Assembly: GCA_963836195.1 (NCBI GenBank)
Contig: CAWIIX010000020.1
Location: 620,001-684,000, forward strand
Source of the DNA: Trebonia sp963836195
GTDB lineage: Bacteria; Actinomycetota; Actinomycetes; Streptosporangiales; Streptosporangiaceae
Length of the DNA: 64,000 nucleotides
Direction: 5' to 3'
Below the pieces are notes generated by a model, which saw only the letters and a program-made list of their open reading frames with translations, was not told where the DNA came from and made no database searches. Of this stretch, positions 1 through 7,955 are shown piece after piece (positions within the stretch are counted from its first letter, which is position 1; each line of letters starts with the position of its first letter). The position numbers were made by a program, and so were the translations under genes.

Positions 1-846
1 CTGGTGGATCTCGACGTTCCGGTCGAATCCGTCCGCGGGAGGTACGGCGGCTACCGGCTCGCGCCCGGCTACCGGATGCCGCCGCTCATGCTCACCGACG
101 CCGAGGCGGTCGCGGTGCTCCTCGGCCTCACCGGCGCGCGGCGCGCGGCCCTGGATCCGGACGCCGCCGTCGCCGTTGAGAGCGCGGAGGCCAAGGTGCG
201 GCGGGTGCTGCCCCGCGCGCTCGCCGCCCGGCTGGCCGCGCTGTCCGCGGCGACCTCCTTCGCGGACGACGGCCGCAGCGCGGTGACCCCGGAGACGGGA
301 ATTCTGCTCGCCGTGGCCGGGGCCGTCGTCGGGCGTCAGCCGCTCGCCATCCGGTACACCGACGGGAACGACCGGGCGAGCGAGCGGGTGCTGCAGCCCT
401 ATGGCGTTGTCGCCCTCGAGGGACGGTGGTACGCCACCGGCTTGGACTCGCGCAGCGGTGCGGTCCGCTCCTTCCGGCTGGACCGGATCACCCGCGTTGC
501 CGTTCAGGACGGGCAGTTCCAGGTACCGGCCGGGTTCGACCCGGCGCACGTGGTCACCGAGGCAGTCTCCGGGGCGTCATATCCGCACGCGGTCTCGGTG
601 CGGATCCACGGCAGCGAGCGGGCAGTGCGGATGCGGATGCGGATGCCGGGACCGGCTACGGTCATCGACCAGGTTGAGGGGGAACCTGGGTGGCTGCGGG
701 TGCGATGGCGGGTCGAACGTCTCGACTGGGTCCCGTCCGTCCTGGCCGGCCTCGGCCTCCCGTTCGTCATCGAGGAGCCTGACGAGCTGAAAGACCAAAT
801 GCGCGCGCTGGCCGGGCAACTCGCGTCGTGGGCCGAAGCGCGGTGA
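1..846 (+). CDS. WYL-domain transcriptional regulator, 5' end outside window
   Basis: The frame is open from base 1, so the gene begins upstream. The first in-window GTG at 4 falls inside the usual winged-helix region (a YGGYRL stretch typical of the end of the HTH wing), so it is not the true start. What remains is the linker and a WYL domain at about residues 110-165, with the family's R-Y and R-x-L-R-x-D-R-I signatures near ASERVLQPYG and FRLDRI. WYL regulators of this YafY/DeoR-like type bind DNA through the missing N-terminal domain and sense ligands through WYL. The target is unknown; the next gene, mraY, is convergent and need not be regulated by it. Confidence 0.85.
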   Translation: MVDLDVPVESVRGRYGGYRLAPGYRMPPLMLTDAEAVAVLLGLTGARRAALDPDAAVAVESAEAKVRRVLPRALAARLAALSAATSFADDGRSAVTPETGILLAVAGAVVGRQPLAIRYTDGNDRASERVLQPYGVVALEGRWYATGLDSRSGAVRSFRLDRITRVAVQDGQFQVPAGFDPAHVVTEAVSGASYPHAVSVRIHGSERAVRMRMRMPGPATVIDQVEGEPGWLRVRWRVERLDWVPSVLAGLGLPFVIEEPDELKDQMRALAGQLASWAEAR

Positions 847-883
847 ACGACGGCCGCGAGCCTGCGGCCATGGCGCTGAACCG

Positions 884-1957
884 CTACTGGGGGAACCAGC
901 CGATGTAGAAGACACCCAGGCCGGCGGCGACGAACATGCCGGCGATCAACCAGAAGCGGACCACGATGGTGGTCTCGGCCCAGCCGAGTAGCTCGAAGTG
1001 GTGTTGGAGGGGCGTCATCCGGAACACGCGATACGGCTTGCCGGTCCTCTTGGTCGCCTTGAACACGCTGACCTGGATCACGACCGACATGGTGACGATC
1101 ACGAACAGCCCGCACAGGACCAGGAGCAGCAGGTCGGTCCGGGTCACGATGGCCAGCCCGGCCAGCGTCCCGCCGAGCGCGAGCGAGCCGGTGTCGCCCA
1201 TGAAGATCTTGGCCGGCGGCGCGTTCCACCACAAGAAGCCGAAGCAGGCGCCCAGCACGACCGCGGCCACCACGGCCGCGTCGAGCGGGTCACGGACCGG
1301 GTAACAGTTCGGGGCCAGGGCGGTGGTGCAGTCATTGCGCAACTGCCAGTTGCCGATGACCACGTAGGCCGCCAGCGGCAGGATGGCCGCTCCGGAGGCC
1401 AGGCCGTCCAGGCCGTCCGTCAGATTCACCCCGTTGGACGTGGCGGTGACCATGATCAGCACCCAGATCACGAACAGGACGATGCCGAGGGAGGGGCCGA
1501 AGTCCGAGTTGAACGACAGGTGCTCCGAGGCCGGGGTGAGATCGTAGCCGTCGGGGAAGCGGATCGCCAGGATCGCGAAGATGATCCCGACCGTCGCCTG
1601 CCCGAGCAGCTTGGCCCCGCTGCGCAGGCCGAGGCTGCGGCGCATGAACAGCTTGATGAAGTCGTCGAGGAAGCCGACGAAGCCGAGGCCGGTCATCAGG
1701 AACAGCACCAGCAGTCCGGACGCGGTCACCGGGTCGCCGGTGAGCCAGTGCCCGAGCGTGTACCCGATCAGCGAGGCGATGATGATGACGATGCCGCCCA
1801 TCGTCGGCGTGCCGCTCTTGCCCTGGTGAGCGGGGGTGTTCTCACCGGTCCTGACCTGCTGGCCGAGCTTGCGCTTGCGGAGCACGATGATCGTCGGCCG
1901 GGTGGCCAGGAGGGCGACGATCATCGAGATCGCGCCCGAGAGCAGGATCGTCTTCAC
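884..1957 (-). CDS. mraY: Phospho-N-acetylmuramoyl-pentapeptide transferase (MraY), isolated copy
   Basis: MraY moves phospho-MurNAc-pentapeptide from UDP to undecaprenyl phosphate at the inner face of the membrane, making lipid I. At 357 aa the protein has normal family length and about ten hydrophobic segments. The active-site markers are intact: DD at residues 98-99, NLTDGLDG at 178-185, FMGDTGS at 252-258 and the HHF motif at 319-321. The start is GTG with GGAGGT seven bases upstream. Oddly, neither murF nor murD is beside it; the neighbours are a WYL regulator and a DUF1801 gene. It is either a second, stand-alone mraY or a relocated one. The function call is secure; its role next to a possible dcw copy is unknown. 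Confidence 0.93.
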   Translation of the reverse strand: MKTILLSGAISMIVALLATRPTIIVLRKRKLGQQVRTGENTPAHQGKSGTPTMGGIVIIIASLIGYTLGHWLTGDPVTASGLLVLFLMTGLGFVGFLDDFIKLFMRRSLGLRSGAKLLGQATVGIIFAILAIRFPDGYDLTPASEHLSFNSDFGPSLGIVLFVIWVLIMVTATSNGVNLTDGLDGLASGAAILPLAAYVVIGNWQLRNDCTTALAPNCYPVRDPLDAAVVAAVVLGACFGFLWWNAPPAKIFMGDTGSLALGGTLAGLAIVTRTDLLLLVLCGLFVIVTMSVVIQVSVFKATKRTGKPYRVFRMTPLQHHFELLGWAETTIVVRFWLIAGMFVAAGLGVFYIGWFPQ

Positions 1958-2046
1958 TGGTCAACCTCCGCGAGCAGCCCGTCCGCGACTTCCAACCGCG
2001 CGGAGTAGCCCATCCGACGAGGCGCTTGGAAGCTACGCAATGCCAC
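1954..2046 (-). pseudogene. Possible 3' remnant of murF upstream of mraY
   Basis: A 30-codon frame ends in a TGA that overlaps the mraY GTG start (GTGA), the coupling commonly seen between murF and mraY in dcw clusters. Its last residues, LEVADGLLAEVDQ, resemble the C-terminal helix of MurF ligases. No other part of MurF is recognisable. This could be the scar of a segment that moved mraY together with the end of murF, or a chance open frame. The reading rests on a short match and the stop/start overlap only. Confidence 0.25.
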
Positions 2047-2131
2047 CCCAGAACACCGCGGACGAGATCACACCAGAGGCTACCGTGCGATCGCCCATCA
2101 TGAAGCGCCGCCACCCAGAGCTGTTACCCGG

Positions 2132-2160
2132 TTGGCGGCTTCTGGCCGTGCCCGTATGAT
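2132..2160 (+). promoter_or_regulatory. Candidate sigma-70-type promoter
   Basis: TTGGCG and TATGAT are separated by 17 bases, a good housekeeping-type promoter. It points toward the DUF1801 gene, leaving a leader of about 180 bases. The rest of 2047-2350 shows no gene I can support. Confidence 0.4.
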
Positions 2161-2350
2161 CCGTTACCGTGGTCAGCCAGTTGGTTGTGGATGCTTGAGG
2201 CCACGGACGAATCCACCTCCGTCGTGAGCATTGGGCTCGATCCCCACCGGGCGGCCGCATCGGCCGCCCTGTTCGCGCGGCAGCCCAACGTTCGCGCTGG
2301 CTGGCAGTCGGCGGCAGGCCGGCACGTTCGCGGGTGAGGGAGCTATCGGC

Positions 2351-2731
2351 GTGGGCGCAGATTCTCGGGTCGACGACTACATCGGGCGGCTGCCCGACTG
2401 GCAGCAGTCGATCTGCCAGCAGGTACGCGAGCTTGTGCACGTGGCGGACCCCGAGGTCGAGGAGACCATCAAGCGCTCCGTGCAGCCGTATTTCGTGCTC
2501 CGGGGCAACATCTGCGCGCTGCTCGCCACGAAAGATCACGTCAACGTCTTCATCTACGACCCCACCGTCGCCGACCCGCAGGGCATCATCAACCAGGGCC
2601 ACGGTAACGCGACGGCCAAGGCCGTGCAGATCTACCGCGGCGACGCCGTCAACCGGGACGCTCTGCTGGCGATGTTCCGGGCCGTCATCGCCAACAACCG
2701 GGCGGGCGGCTGGCGGCGCCTCCAGGCATGA
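2351..2731 (+). CDS. DUF1801-family protein
   Basis: A 126-residue protein of the DUF1801/YdhG-like alpha-beta fold, with the pattern WQQSICQQVRELVH, then VEETIKRSVQPYF, then a central beta strand LLATKDHVNVFIYD. The family has no settled biochemical function. The frame is open further upstream, but GTG at 2351 has GAGGGAG about nine bases before it and the upstream residues look non-coding, so I place the start there. It sits alone between mraY (divergent) and phnM (convergent). Confidence 0.75.
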   Translation: MGADSRVDDYIGRLPDWQQSICQQVRELVHVADPEVEETIKRSVQPYFVLRGNICALLATKDHVNVFIYDPTVADPQGIINQGHGNATAKAVQIYRGDAVNRDALLAMFRAVIANNRAGGWRRLQA

Positions 2732-2741
2732 CTCTGGCCGG

Positions 2742-3911
2742 TCACAAGACCCTTACTCCCTGCCGGTAGACGCTGCGGACGACGGGCACGCGCCGTCCGT
2801 GCGGTTGGCGTTCGGTGGCCGGCAGGTCATGCGGCTGCACCTGCACCAGGTCGGCGCGCTTGCCGATCGCGATCTCGCCGCGGTCGTCGAGCCCGACCGC
2901 TCGCGCCGGGTTGCCGCTGACCAGCTTCGCGCCGTCGGCGAGGCCCACGGCGCCATCGACCGAGAGCTGGAAGACGGCCTGCAGCGGGCTTGACGGCACG
3001 TAGTCGGACGACAGGATGTGCAGCAGCCCGAGGCCGAGCAGCTCGGCGGCGGCCACATTGCCCGACTGGCTGCCGCCGCGGACGATGTTCGGAGCCCCCA
3101 TGACGATGAGCTGGCCGCGGGAGTCGGCTGCGGTGGCGGCGAGCACGGTGGTCGGGAACTCGCAGATGCGCACCCCGAGTTCGAGCGACTCGGCGACGTG
3201 CCCCGGCGTCGCGTCATCGTGGGTGGCCAGGGTGATGCCGCGTTGGGTCGCGAGCCCGGCGATCGTGCGGCGGTGGACGTCGGCGTAGCGCGCCGAGCGT
3301 TCGATCATGGGCGCGACGTAAGCGGCGAACCCGGACTCGGTGACGTTGCCCCTGGCGATGTGATAGCGCTTGAACAGCTCCATGTCGGCGAACTGGCGCT
3401 GCCCGGGAGTGTGGTCCATCAGCGAGACCAGCCGCACGTGCGGGTCGTCGCCGAACTCGCCGTAGGCGTCGAGGCAGTCTTCCGCCGCTACCTCGCAGCG
3501 CACGTGGATCGCGTGGTCGGCGCGGAGCAGGCCGGCGTCGGCGGCCTGCTCGATGGAGTCCGCCAGGACGCGGGCGGCCGCGGCGGCGGCGTCGTTCTGG
3601 TTGGACGCCGAGCCGATGCGGACCGCGTCGAACACGGTGGTCAGGCCCGCCGCCGCTAGCTGCGCGTCGCTGGCGAGCGCGGCGGGCAGCGGATCCCACT
3701 GCACGCCCGGGCGGGGAGTGAAATGGCGCTCCAGGTGATCGGTGTGCAGCTCGACCAGGCCCGGCAGCAGATGGTCGCCGCCCAGGTCCAGGCCGGCGCG
3801 TGGATCCGAGCCGATATCGGCGATCAGGCCGTCGCGGATCAGCACCGAGCCGAGCAGGACCTCGTCGTCGAGCACGATGCGAGCGTTGCTGAGGACCGTT
3901 TCGCGGCTCAT
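2742..3911 (-). CDS. phnM: Alpha-D-ribose 1-methylphosphonate 5-triphosphate diphosphatase (PhnM)
   Basis: An amidohydrolase-fold enzyme of 389 aa. PhnM releases diphosphate from ribose 1-methylphosphonate 5-triphosphate in the C-P lyase pathway. The N-terminal strand pattern leads into the metal-binding HTDHLERHF motif at about residues 57-65, followed by later conserved histidines (LMDHTPGQRQF, THDDATPGH) and a C-terminal SGNPARAVGL segment typical of the family. Its ATG overlaps the stop of the DUF1045 gene by four bases, so the two are translationally coupled. The C-P lyase core (phnG-L) is not in this window, so the pathway is either split or only partly present. Confidence 0.92.
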   Translation of the reverse strand: MSRETVLSNARIVLDDEVLLGSVLIRDGLIADIGSDPRAGLDLGGDHLLPGLVELHTDHLERHFTPRPGVQWDPLPAALASDAQLAAAGLTTVFDAVRIGSASNQNDAAAAAARVLADSIEQAADAGLLRADHAIHVRCEVAAEDCLDAYGEFGDDPHVRLVSLMDHTPGQRQFADMELFKRYHIARGNVTESGFAAYVAPMIERSARYADVHRRTIAGLATQRGITLATHDDATPGHVAESLELGVRICEFPTTVLAATAADSRGQLIVMGAPNIVRGGSQSGNVAAAELLGLGLLHILSSDYVPSSPLQAVFQLSVDGAVGLADGAKLVSGNPARAVGLDDRGEIAIGKRADLVQVQPHDLPATERQPHGRRVPVVRSVYRQGVRVL

Positions 3912-4666
3912 CGAACTCCTTCGCTATCGGTCGGCTCGCCGGCCCGCGGCCGCGCGGAGGCCGGCTGCAGGTGATGCACCGCGCTCAGCTCGAACGGAGC
4001 GCCAGGCTCCGCCTCGGTGAACACGCCGAGCGCGTCGACCGGCACGTCGGCCTCCAGCAGCTCCGCGAACCAGTCGGTGAGGACGCGTTCCACGGCGGGC
4101 CGCTGCTCCCGGGGTATGCGGTCGGTGAGGGTCAGGTGGAACCCGAACTCATCCAGCACGTACGGATAGCCCCAGGTGCTGAGCAGCTCGCGCTGGCGGG
4201 GCGTGAGCGGGGCCTGGTTGCGGCGGGCGAGCTCGGCCTCGGTGGCGGGGGCGCGGAAGTCGTCGAAGGCCATCACGACGTCGTCGGCGAGCGCGTGCAA
4301 CGCGGGCGCTTGCGTCCCCGGCACCAGGGCGAAGAAGCCGCCCAGGCGCGCGAGCGTCAGTCGCGGGACCACCGCGGCGGCGGTGCCCGCCGCGAACCGC
4401 GCCACCGCGGCGTGGAGTTCCTCCGGAGTGCGGCCCTCCACGAGGCGGAACGGCGCCTTGAGGGTGGCGTGGAAACCATAGCGGCGCGCGTCGACGGTGA
4501 TCGCGTCGACGGCCGCGCGCGTCCAGCCGGCCGGGACTCCCGGATTCACCGGGTGCGCGCAGACGCTACGGCCAAGCCATTGCTCGGCCTTCTGGCCCAG
4601 CAGAACGGCCACCGGGTCGACCGACCGGACGCCGGGCGCTGCGTAGATCGCATATCGCCCGCTCAT
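3908..4666 (-). CDS. DUF1045 phosphonate-metabolism protein (2H phosphoesterase fold)
   Basis: A 252-residue protein of the DUF1045 family found in phn operons. It has two H-x-T/S motifs characteristic of 2H phosphoesterases, FHATLKAPF near the N-terminal third and FHLTLTDRI near residue 180. By analogy it may open or process a cyclic phosphoribosyl intermediate made by C-P lyase, the job done by PhnP in E. coli; that is inference. Start: ATG at 4666, with GGGGTGAGAG just upstream; an in-frame ATG-like start at 4708 would lie inside the operator. It is coupled to phnM by a four-base overlap. Confidence 0.85.
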   Translation of the reverse strand: MSGRYAIYAAPGVRSVDPVAVLLGQKAEQWLGRSVCAHPVNPGVPAGWTRAAVDAITVDARRYGFHATLKAPFRLVEGRTPEELHAAVARFAAGTAAAVVPRLTLARLGGFFALVPGTQAPALHALADDVVMAFDDFRAPATEAELARRNQAPLTPRQRELLSTWGYPYVLDEFGFHLTLTDRIPREQRPAVERVLTDWFAELLEADVPVDALGVFTEAEPGAPFELSAVHHLQPASARPRAGEPTDSEGVR

Positions 4667-4686
4667 GCCGCTCTCACCCCGTCTAT

Positions 4687-4710
4687 AGTTGTCTAATGAT
4701 CTAGACAACT
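4687..4710. promoter_or_regulatory. Perfect inverted repeat, probable PhnF/GntR operator
   Basis: AGTTGTCTA and TAGACAACT form a perfect 9-bp inverted repeat around a 6-base centre. The inner GTCTA...TAGAC fits the GT-N-TA-N-AC pattern bound by HutC/PhnF-type GntR repressors. It lies 20 bases upstream of the DUF1045 start and 45 upstream of phnF, so one bound dimer could control both directions. Confidence 0.75.
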
Positions 4711-4755
4711 TCGACGTTACTCTATGACCCGCGACGAGGGAAGCGAATCAGGTCG

Positions 4756-5511
4756 ATGGCGACGCAGGGCAGGGCCCGCGGCGGATACTCCGCCTGGCGG
4801 CTCATCGCCGAGGAGCTGCGCCGCGACATCGTGATCGGGTCGAAGGCGCCGGGGACGAAGCTGCCCGCCGAGGGAGAGCTGGCCGAGCGCTTCGGCGTGC
4901 ACCGCAACACGGTGCGGCAGGCCGTCGCCGCGCTCGCGGCCGAGCACCTCGTCGTTTCCCGCCGCGGCAGCGGGACGTTCGTCGCCGAGCACACGGTGCT
5001 GGTCCATCGGATCGGGTCACGCACCCGGCTCAGCGATAGCCTGGGTCATCGCGGTCGCTCCACGGGTCGGCTGCTCGAGTCGGCGATCGAGCCCGCGCCG
5101 CCCGCGGACGTCGTCGAGCGGCTGATGCTGGGCGGACGCGCAGGGCTGCGGCTCGAGACCCTGATGGCAGTTTCCGGGCGCCGGATCTCCCGGGCCACGC
5201 ACTGGTTCGCGGCGGATCGCGTGCCCGGGCTCGCACGCCGCTATGCCGAGACCGGGTCGATCACCGCGGCCTTGCGCGGCAACGGGATCGACGATTACGT
5301 GCGCGCCTCGACCACGGTCGGCGCGCGGCACGCGACGGCGGCGGAGGCGGGTGATCTCGGGCTGTCGGCCGGCTCGGTCGTGCTCGTCACCCGTTCCCTC
5401 GATACCCTCACCGACGGCACGCCGCTGCAGATCGGCATCACCCGCTTCGCCGCCGACTGTGTCGAACTCGACGTCGCGCACGCCGATTTCGAATGGGACG
5501 AACTGGCGTAG
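4756..5511 (+). CDS. phnF: GntR (HutC subfamily) regulator, PhnF-like
   Basis: A 251-residue repressor-type protein. Residues 12-80 form the GntR winged helix (AERFGVHRNTVRQAVAAL is the recognition helix region, followed by the RRGSGTFVA wing). The C-terminal half is a UTRA ligand-binding domain (about 95-245). It is divergent from phnM/DUF1045 across a perfect palindrome, which is the layout of PhnF controlling phosphonate genes. The start at 4756 has only a weak AGG four bases upstream. The ligand is unknown, probably a phosphonate or phosphate ester. Confidence 0.85.
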   Translation: MATQGRARGGYSAWRLIAEELRRDIVIGSKAPGTKLPAEGELAERFGVHRNTVRQAVAALAAEHLVVSRRGSGTFVAEHTVLVHRIGSRTRLSDSLGHRGRSTGRLLESAIEPAPPADVVERLMLGGRAGLRLETLMAVSGRRISRATHWFAADRVPGLARRYAETGSITAALRGNGIDDYVRASTTVGARHATAAEAGDLGLSAGSVVLVTRSLDTLTDGTPLQIGITRFAADCVELDVAHADFEWDELA

Positions 5512-5531
5512 CCAGGCCGTCCGGCGACGTC

Positions 5532-5945
5532 CTAGCCGGCAAGGGCCACCCACGAGACCGCGACGCAGCCGGCGCAGTACCGGGTCTCGGGCTCCGCCAG
5601 CAGCTCGGTGGTCGGGATCGAGCCTGAGCACTGCTCGCAGCGGCCGAAGCCGACGTCGGACAGCCGCGCCAGCGCTTCCTCGGTCTCGCCGAGGGCACGG
5701 CGCGCCGCCGTCGCCTCCCGCAGCAGCCTCTGCAGCCGCGCGGTCTCGGCGGCGCCGGCCGGGCGGCCGCCGCAGCTTTCCGCCGCGTCGTGGTAGGCCA
5801 GCGCCAGTTCGGTCAGCGTGCTGAGCCGCTGCTGCCAGCGTTCCTCGAGCAGGCTGTGCCAGGCGGGGACAGTCGTGGGGGATGGCGGGGCCGCGAGGGC
5901 ACGCTGCGGCAGCGCCGCGGCGATGGCATAAGGAGCGGTGATCAT
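5532..5945 (-). CDS. DksA/TraR-type C4 zinc-finger protein
   Basis: A 137-residue protein with a helical N-terminal two thirds (including a Leu/Ala-rich amphipathic stretch around LQRLLREATAARRALGETEE) and a C-terminal four-cysteine finger, CEQC followed by CAGC. This is the TraR/DksA arrangement, usually involved in RNA polymerase secondary-channel binding or other regulation; the DxxDxA-type acidic tip of true DksA is not obvious. Start: ATG at 5945 with GGAGGG six bases upstream. It lies directly downstream of a small C2H2 gene and is likely in one transcript with it; it converges with phnF. Confidence 0.75.
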   Translation of the reverse strand: MITAPYAIAAALPQRALAAPPSPTTVPAWHSLLEERWQQRLSTLTELALAYHDAAESCGGRPAGAAETARLQRLLREATAARRALGETEEALARLSDVGFGRCEQCSGSIPTTELLAEPETRYCAGCVAVSWVALAG

Positions 5946-6066
5946 CGTCGCCCTCCGGTGCCCGTCGGCGTTCGTGATCCTCGCGGATGTGCAGTTCAAG
6001 CAGCGGCTCGCTGGTGAACCGCAGCCCGCACAACACGCACGTCAGGGGGAGCGTGGTTAGCATCAT
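5946..6066 (-). CDS. Small C2H2 zinc-finger protein (3' end uncertain)
   Basis: From ATG 6066, with AAAGGAGA four bases upstream, the frame reads a single C2H2 finger: C-V-L-C, twelve residues, H, four residues, H (LELHIREDH). Only about the first 35 codons look conserved. The frame then has no stop until 5017, running through the overlapping DksA-like gene and antisense to phnF, which argues for a frameshift or lost stop after about codon 40. The end given is the start of the next gene. An alternative is a single frameshifted gene joining this finger to the DksA-like domain. Confidence 0.5.
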
Positions 6067-6220
6067 GGTCTCCTTTCGCTCGTGAGCCAAGGAAAGCCGC
6101 CCCGGCTGGAAGGCGCGTGTGCTCGCTGTGGCGGCCAGATGGAGACGCCGAAACGGCCCCTCCACACGGCCTTCATCCAGGCGGCACGTCAGGTGCAGAC
6201 CCAGGCCGTGAGCTGGCACC

Positions 6221-7210
6221 GTGACCGTTCCGATCTGGGCCTGGGCCGCGTTCGCCGCGTTCGTCGTCACGATGCTGGCGGTGGACCTGTTCGTGCTGCA
6301 CCGCCGGGCCCGCGAGGTATCGGTGAAGGAAGCCGCCGTCTGGAGCGCCGTCTGGGTCGCGGTCGGTCTCGGCTTCGGCGGCCTGCTCTGGGCCTGGCGC
6401 GGCGGCGGCCCGGCCCAGGCCTACCTGGCCGGCTACCTGATCGAGAAAAGCCTGTCGCTTGACAACATCTTCGTGTTCGCGGTCATCTTCTCGGCGTTCG
6501 CGATCCCGCTGCGCTACCAGCACCGCGTGCTCATGTGGGGCATTCTCGGGGCGCTGATCATGCGCGCCGCGTTTATCCTGGCCGGAGCCGCCCTACTCGA
6601 CAGTTTTCACCTGGTCAGCTATCTATTCGGCGCGGTGCTGCTGTTCGCCGCGGTCACGATGGCACGCGGCCGGGGCCACATCCAGCCCCGTCGCAACCGG
6701 GCGGTGCGGTGGCTCACCCGGATCGTCCCCGCTACCGAGGAGCTGCGCGGTCAGCGGTTCCTGGTCAGGGAACCGGGCCGCGTGCTCGCCACCCCGCTGC
6801 TGCTCGCTGTCATCGTCATCGAGACCACCGACGTGATCTTCGCGGTGGACTCGATCCCGGCGATCCTCGCGGTCACCACCGACACGTTCGTCGTCTACAC
6901 CTCCAACGTCTTCGCCTTGCTGGGCATGCGCGCGCTGTACTTCCTGCTCGCGGGGGCGGTCGGCCAGGTCCGCTACCTGCAGCCCGGGCTGGCCGTCATC
7001 CTCGCTGGCGTCGCGACCAAGCTGCTGACCGCCGACCTGTACGAACTCCCGGTCTGGGTGTCGCCCGCCTTCATCGCCGCGGTGCTGGCCGCAGTCGCGG
7101 CGCTGTCCCTCCGGGACCGACGCCGCCACGCACCCGTATTTCCGGCCTCATCGCTCGAGGGCCAGTCGTCCTGCCAGCGCGACCATGATCGTGCCCGATC
7201 CCGCATCTAG
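6221..7210 (+). CDS. TerC/Alx-family integral membrane protein
   Basis: A 329-residue membrane protein with about nine hydrophobic segments. The TerC signatures are present: SLSLDNIFVFAVIF near residue 85 and ETTDVIFAVDSIPAILA near residue 205, whose acidic residues are thought to bind metal. The family includes manganese exporters and tellurite-resistance proteins. The start is GTG at 6221, which lacks a strong ribosome site. The last 63 bases overlap the convergent LysE gene, and the soluble tail of about 25 residues is probably not conserved. The neighbouring zinc-finger pair is divergent and may be unrelated. Confidence 0.85.
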   Translation: MTVPIWAWAAFAAFVVTMLAVDLFVLHRRAREVSVKEAAVWSAVWVAVGLGFGGLLWAWRGGGPAQAYLAGYLIEKSLSLDNIFVFAVIFSAFAIPLRYQHRVLMWGILGALIMRAAFILAGAALLDSFHLVSYLFGAVLLFAAVTMARGRGHIQPRRNRAVRWLTRIVPATEELRGQRFLVREPGRVLATPLLLAVIVIETTDVIFAVDSIPAILAVTTDTFVVYTSNVFALLGMRALYFLLAGAVGQVRYLQPGLAVILAGVATKLLTADLYELPVWVSPAFIAAVLAAVAALSLRDRRRHAPVFPASSLEGQSSCQRDHDRARSRI

Positions 7211-7777
7211 CGCCTGGCGGGCACGTCGCCGCCGCGATAGCCAGCCGCCGATCCGGCCGGAGGCCAGTCCGACCGTGCCGTCGATCAAGATCTCGAAGGC
7301 GACGAAGATCGCTCCCAGCACCGTGAACTGCAGCGGGATGTGCCCGAGGCCGCGCTCGACGAACTGCGGGAGCAGCGCCACCACGAAGGTGACCGATTTG
7401 GGGTTCGCCAGGTTCGTGAGCAGGCCGCGGGCGTAGGCGTATCGTCCGCTCACGCGCGCGCTCGGCTGTGGGCTTTCCAGCGCGCTGCCCCGACGGGCGC
7501 TGCGCAGCGCCTGCAGGCCGAGGTACAACAGGTACCCGGCGCCGGCCAGTCGCAGCGCCGTGAACGCCACCGGCGCCTGCGCGAACAGCGCCGACAGGCC
7601 GGCCGCGACCGCCGCTATCTGCACGATCTCGCTCGACACGACGCCGAGCGTCGCCAGCAGCCCCGCCCGGGCGCCGCCGCGGATGCCGGTGGAGAGGATG
7701 AACATCATGTCCGGACCGGGCGCGATCATGGCCAGAAAAACCGCAGCCACGTACAGAGCGAGGAGGTGCGTGTTCAT
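7148..7777 (-). CDS. LysE/RhtB-family amino-acid or metabolite exporter
   Basis: A 209-residue inner-membrane protein with six hydrophobic segments. The LysE/RhtB hallmark APGPDMMFILSTGIRGGARAG lies in the first 45 residues, followed by GYLLYLGLQALRS and LLTNLANPKSVTFV. Such proteins export amino acids or related small molecules. The frame is open much further upstream, but ATG at 7777 begins the first transmembrane helix directly and fits family length. Its 3' end overlaps terC tail to tail. Confidence 0.88.
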   Translation of the reverse strand: MNTHLLALYVAAVFLAMIAPGPDMMFILSTGIRGGARAGLLATLGVVSSEIVQIAAVAAGLSALFAQAPVAFTALRLAGAGYLLYLGLQALRSARRGSALESPQPSARVSGRYAYARGLLTNLANPKSVTFVVALLPQFVERGLGHIPLQFTVLGAIFVAFEILIDGTVGLASGRIGGWLSRRRRARQALDAGSGTIMVALAGRLALER

Positions 7778-7955
7778 GTAAGCAGCTTCGCAGTTCTGCC
7801 GCGCCGTTCTCGACCGATATACTCGCCGTGGGCGTCCGCGAGGCGCCGAAAGACGTGCGATGACACCCCTCGGGTGCATGGCGCGAGCCGATTCCCCAGT
7901 CCGACCTGTCTGGCGGCTCGTCAAACCCGCTCGCACGGGAAGGTACCGGCTTCCA

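Noticed and set aside
2226..2250. T-arm-like stretch GGGCTCGATCCCC suggesting a tRNA
   Set aside because: No matching acceptor stem, D-arm or anticodon arm can be folded around it.
5017..6066. A 350-residue protein starting at the C2H2 finger
   Set aside because: Beyond about 40 codons it is antisense to phnF and overlaps the DksA-like gene, with arbitrary Arg-rich composition.
6067..6220. Manganese riboswitch (yybP-ykoY) ahead of terC
   Set aside because: The conserved riboswitch core could not be recognised in the leader.
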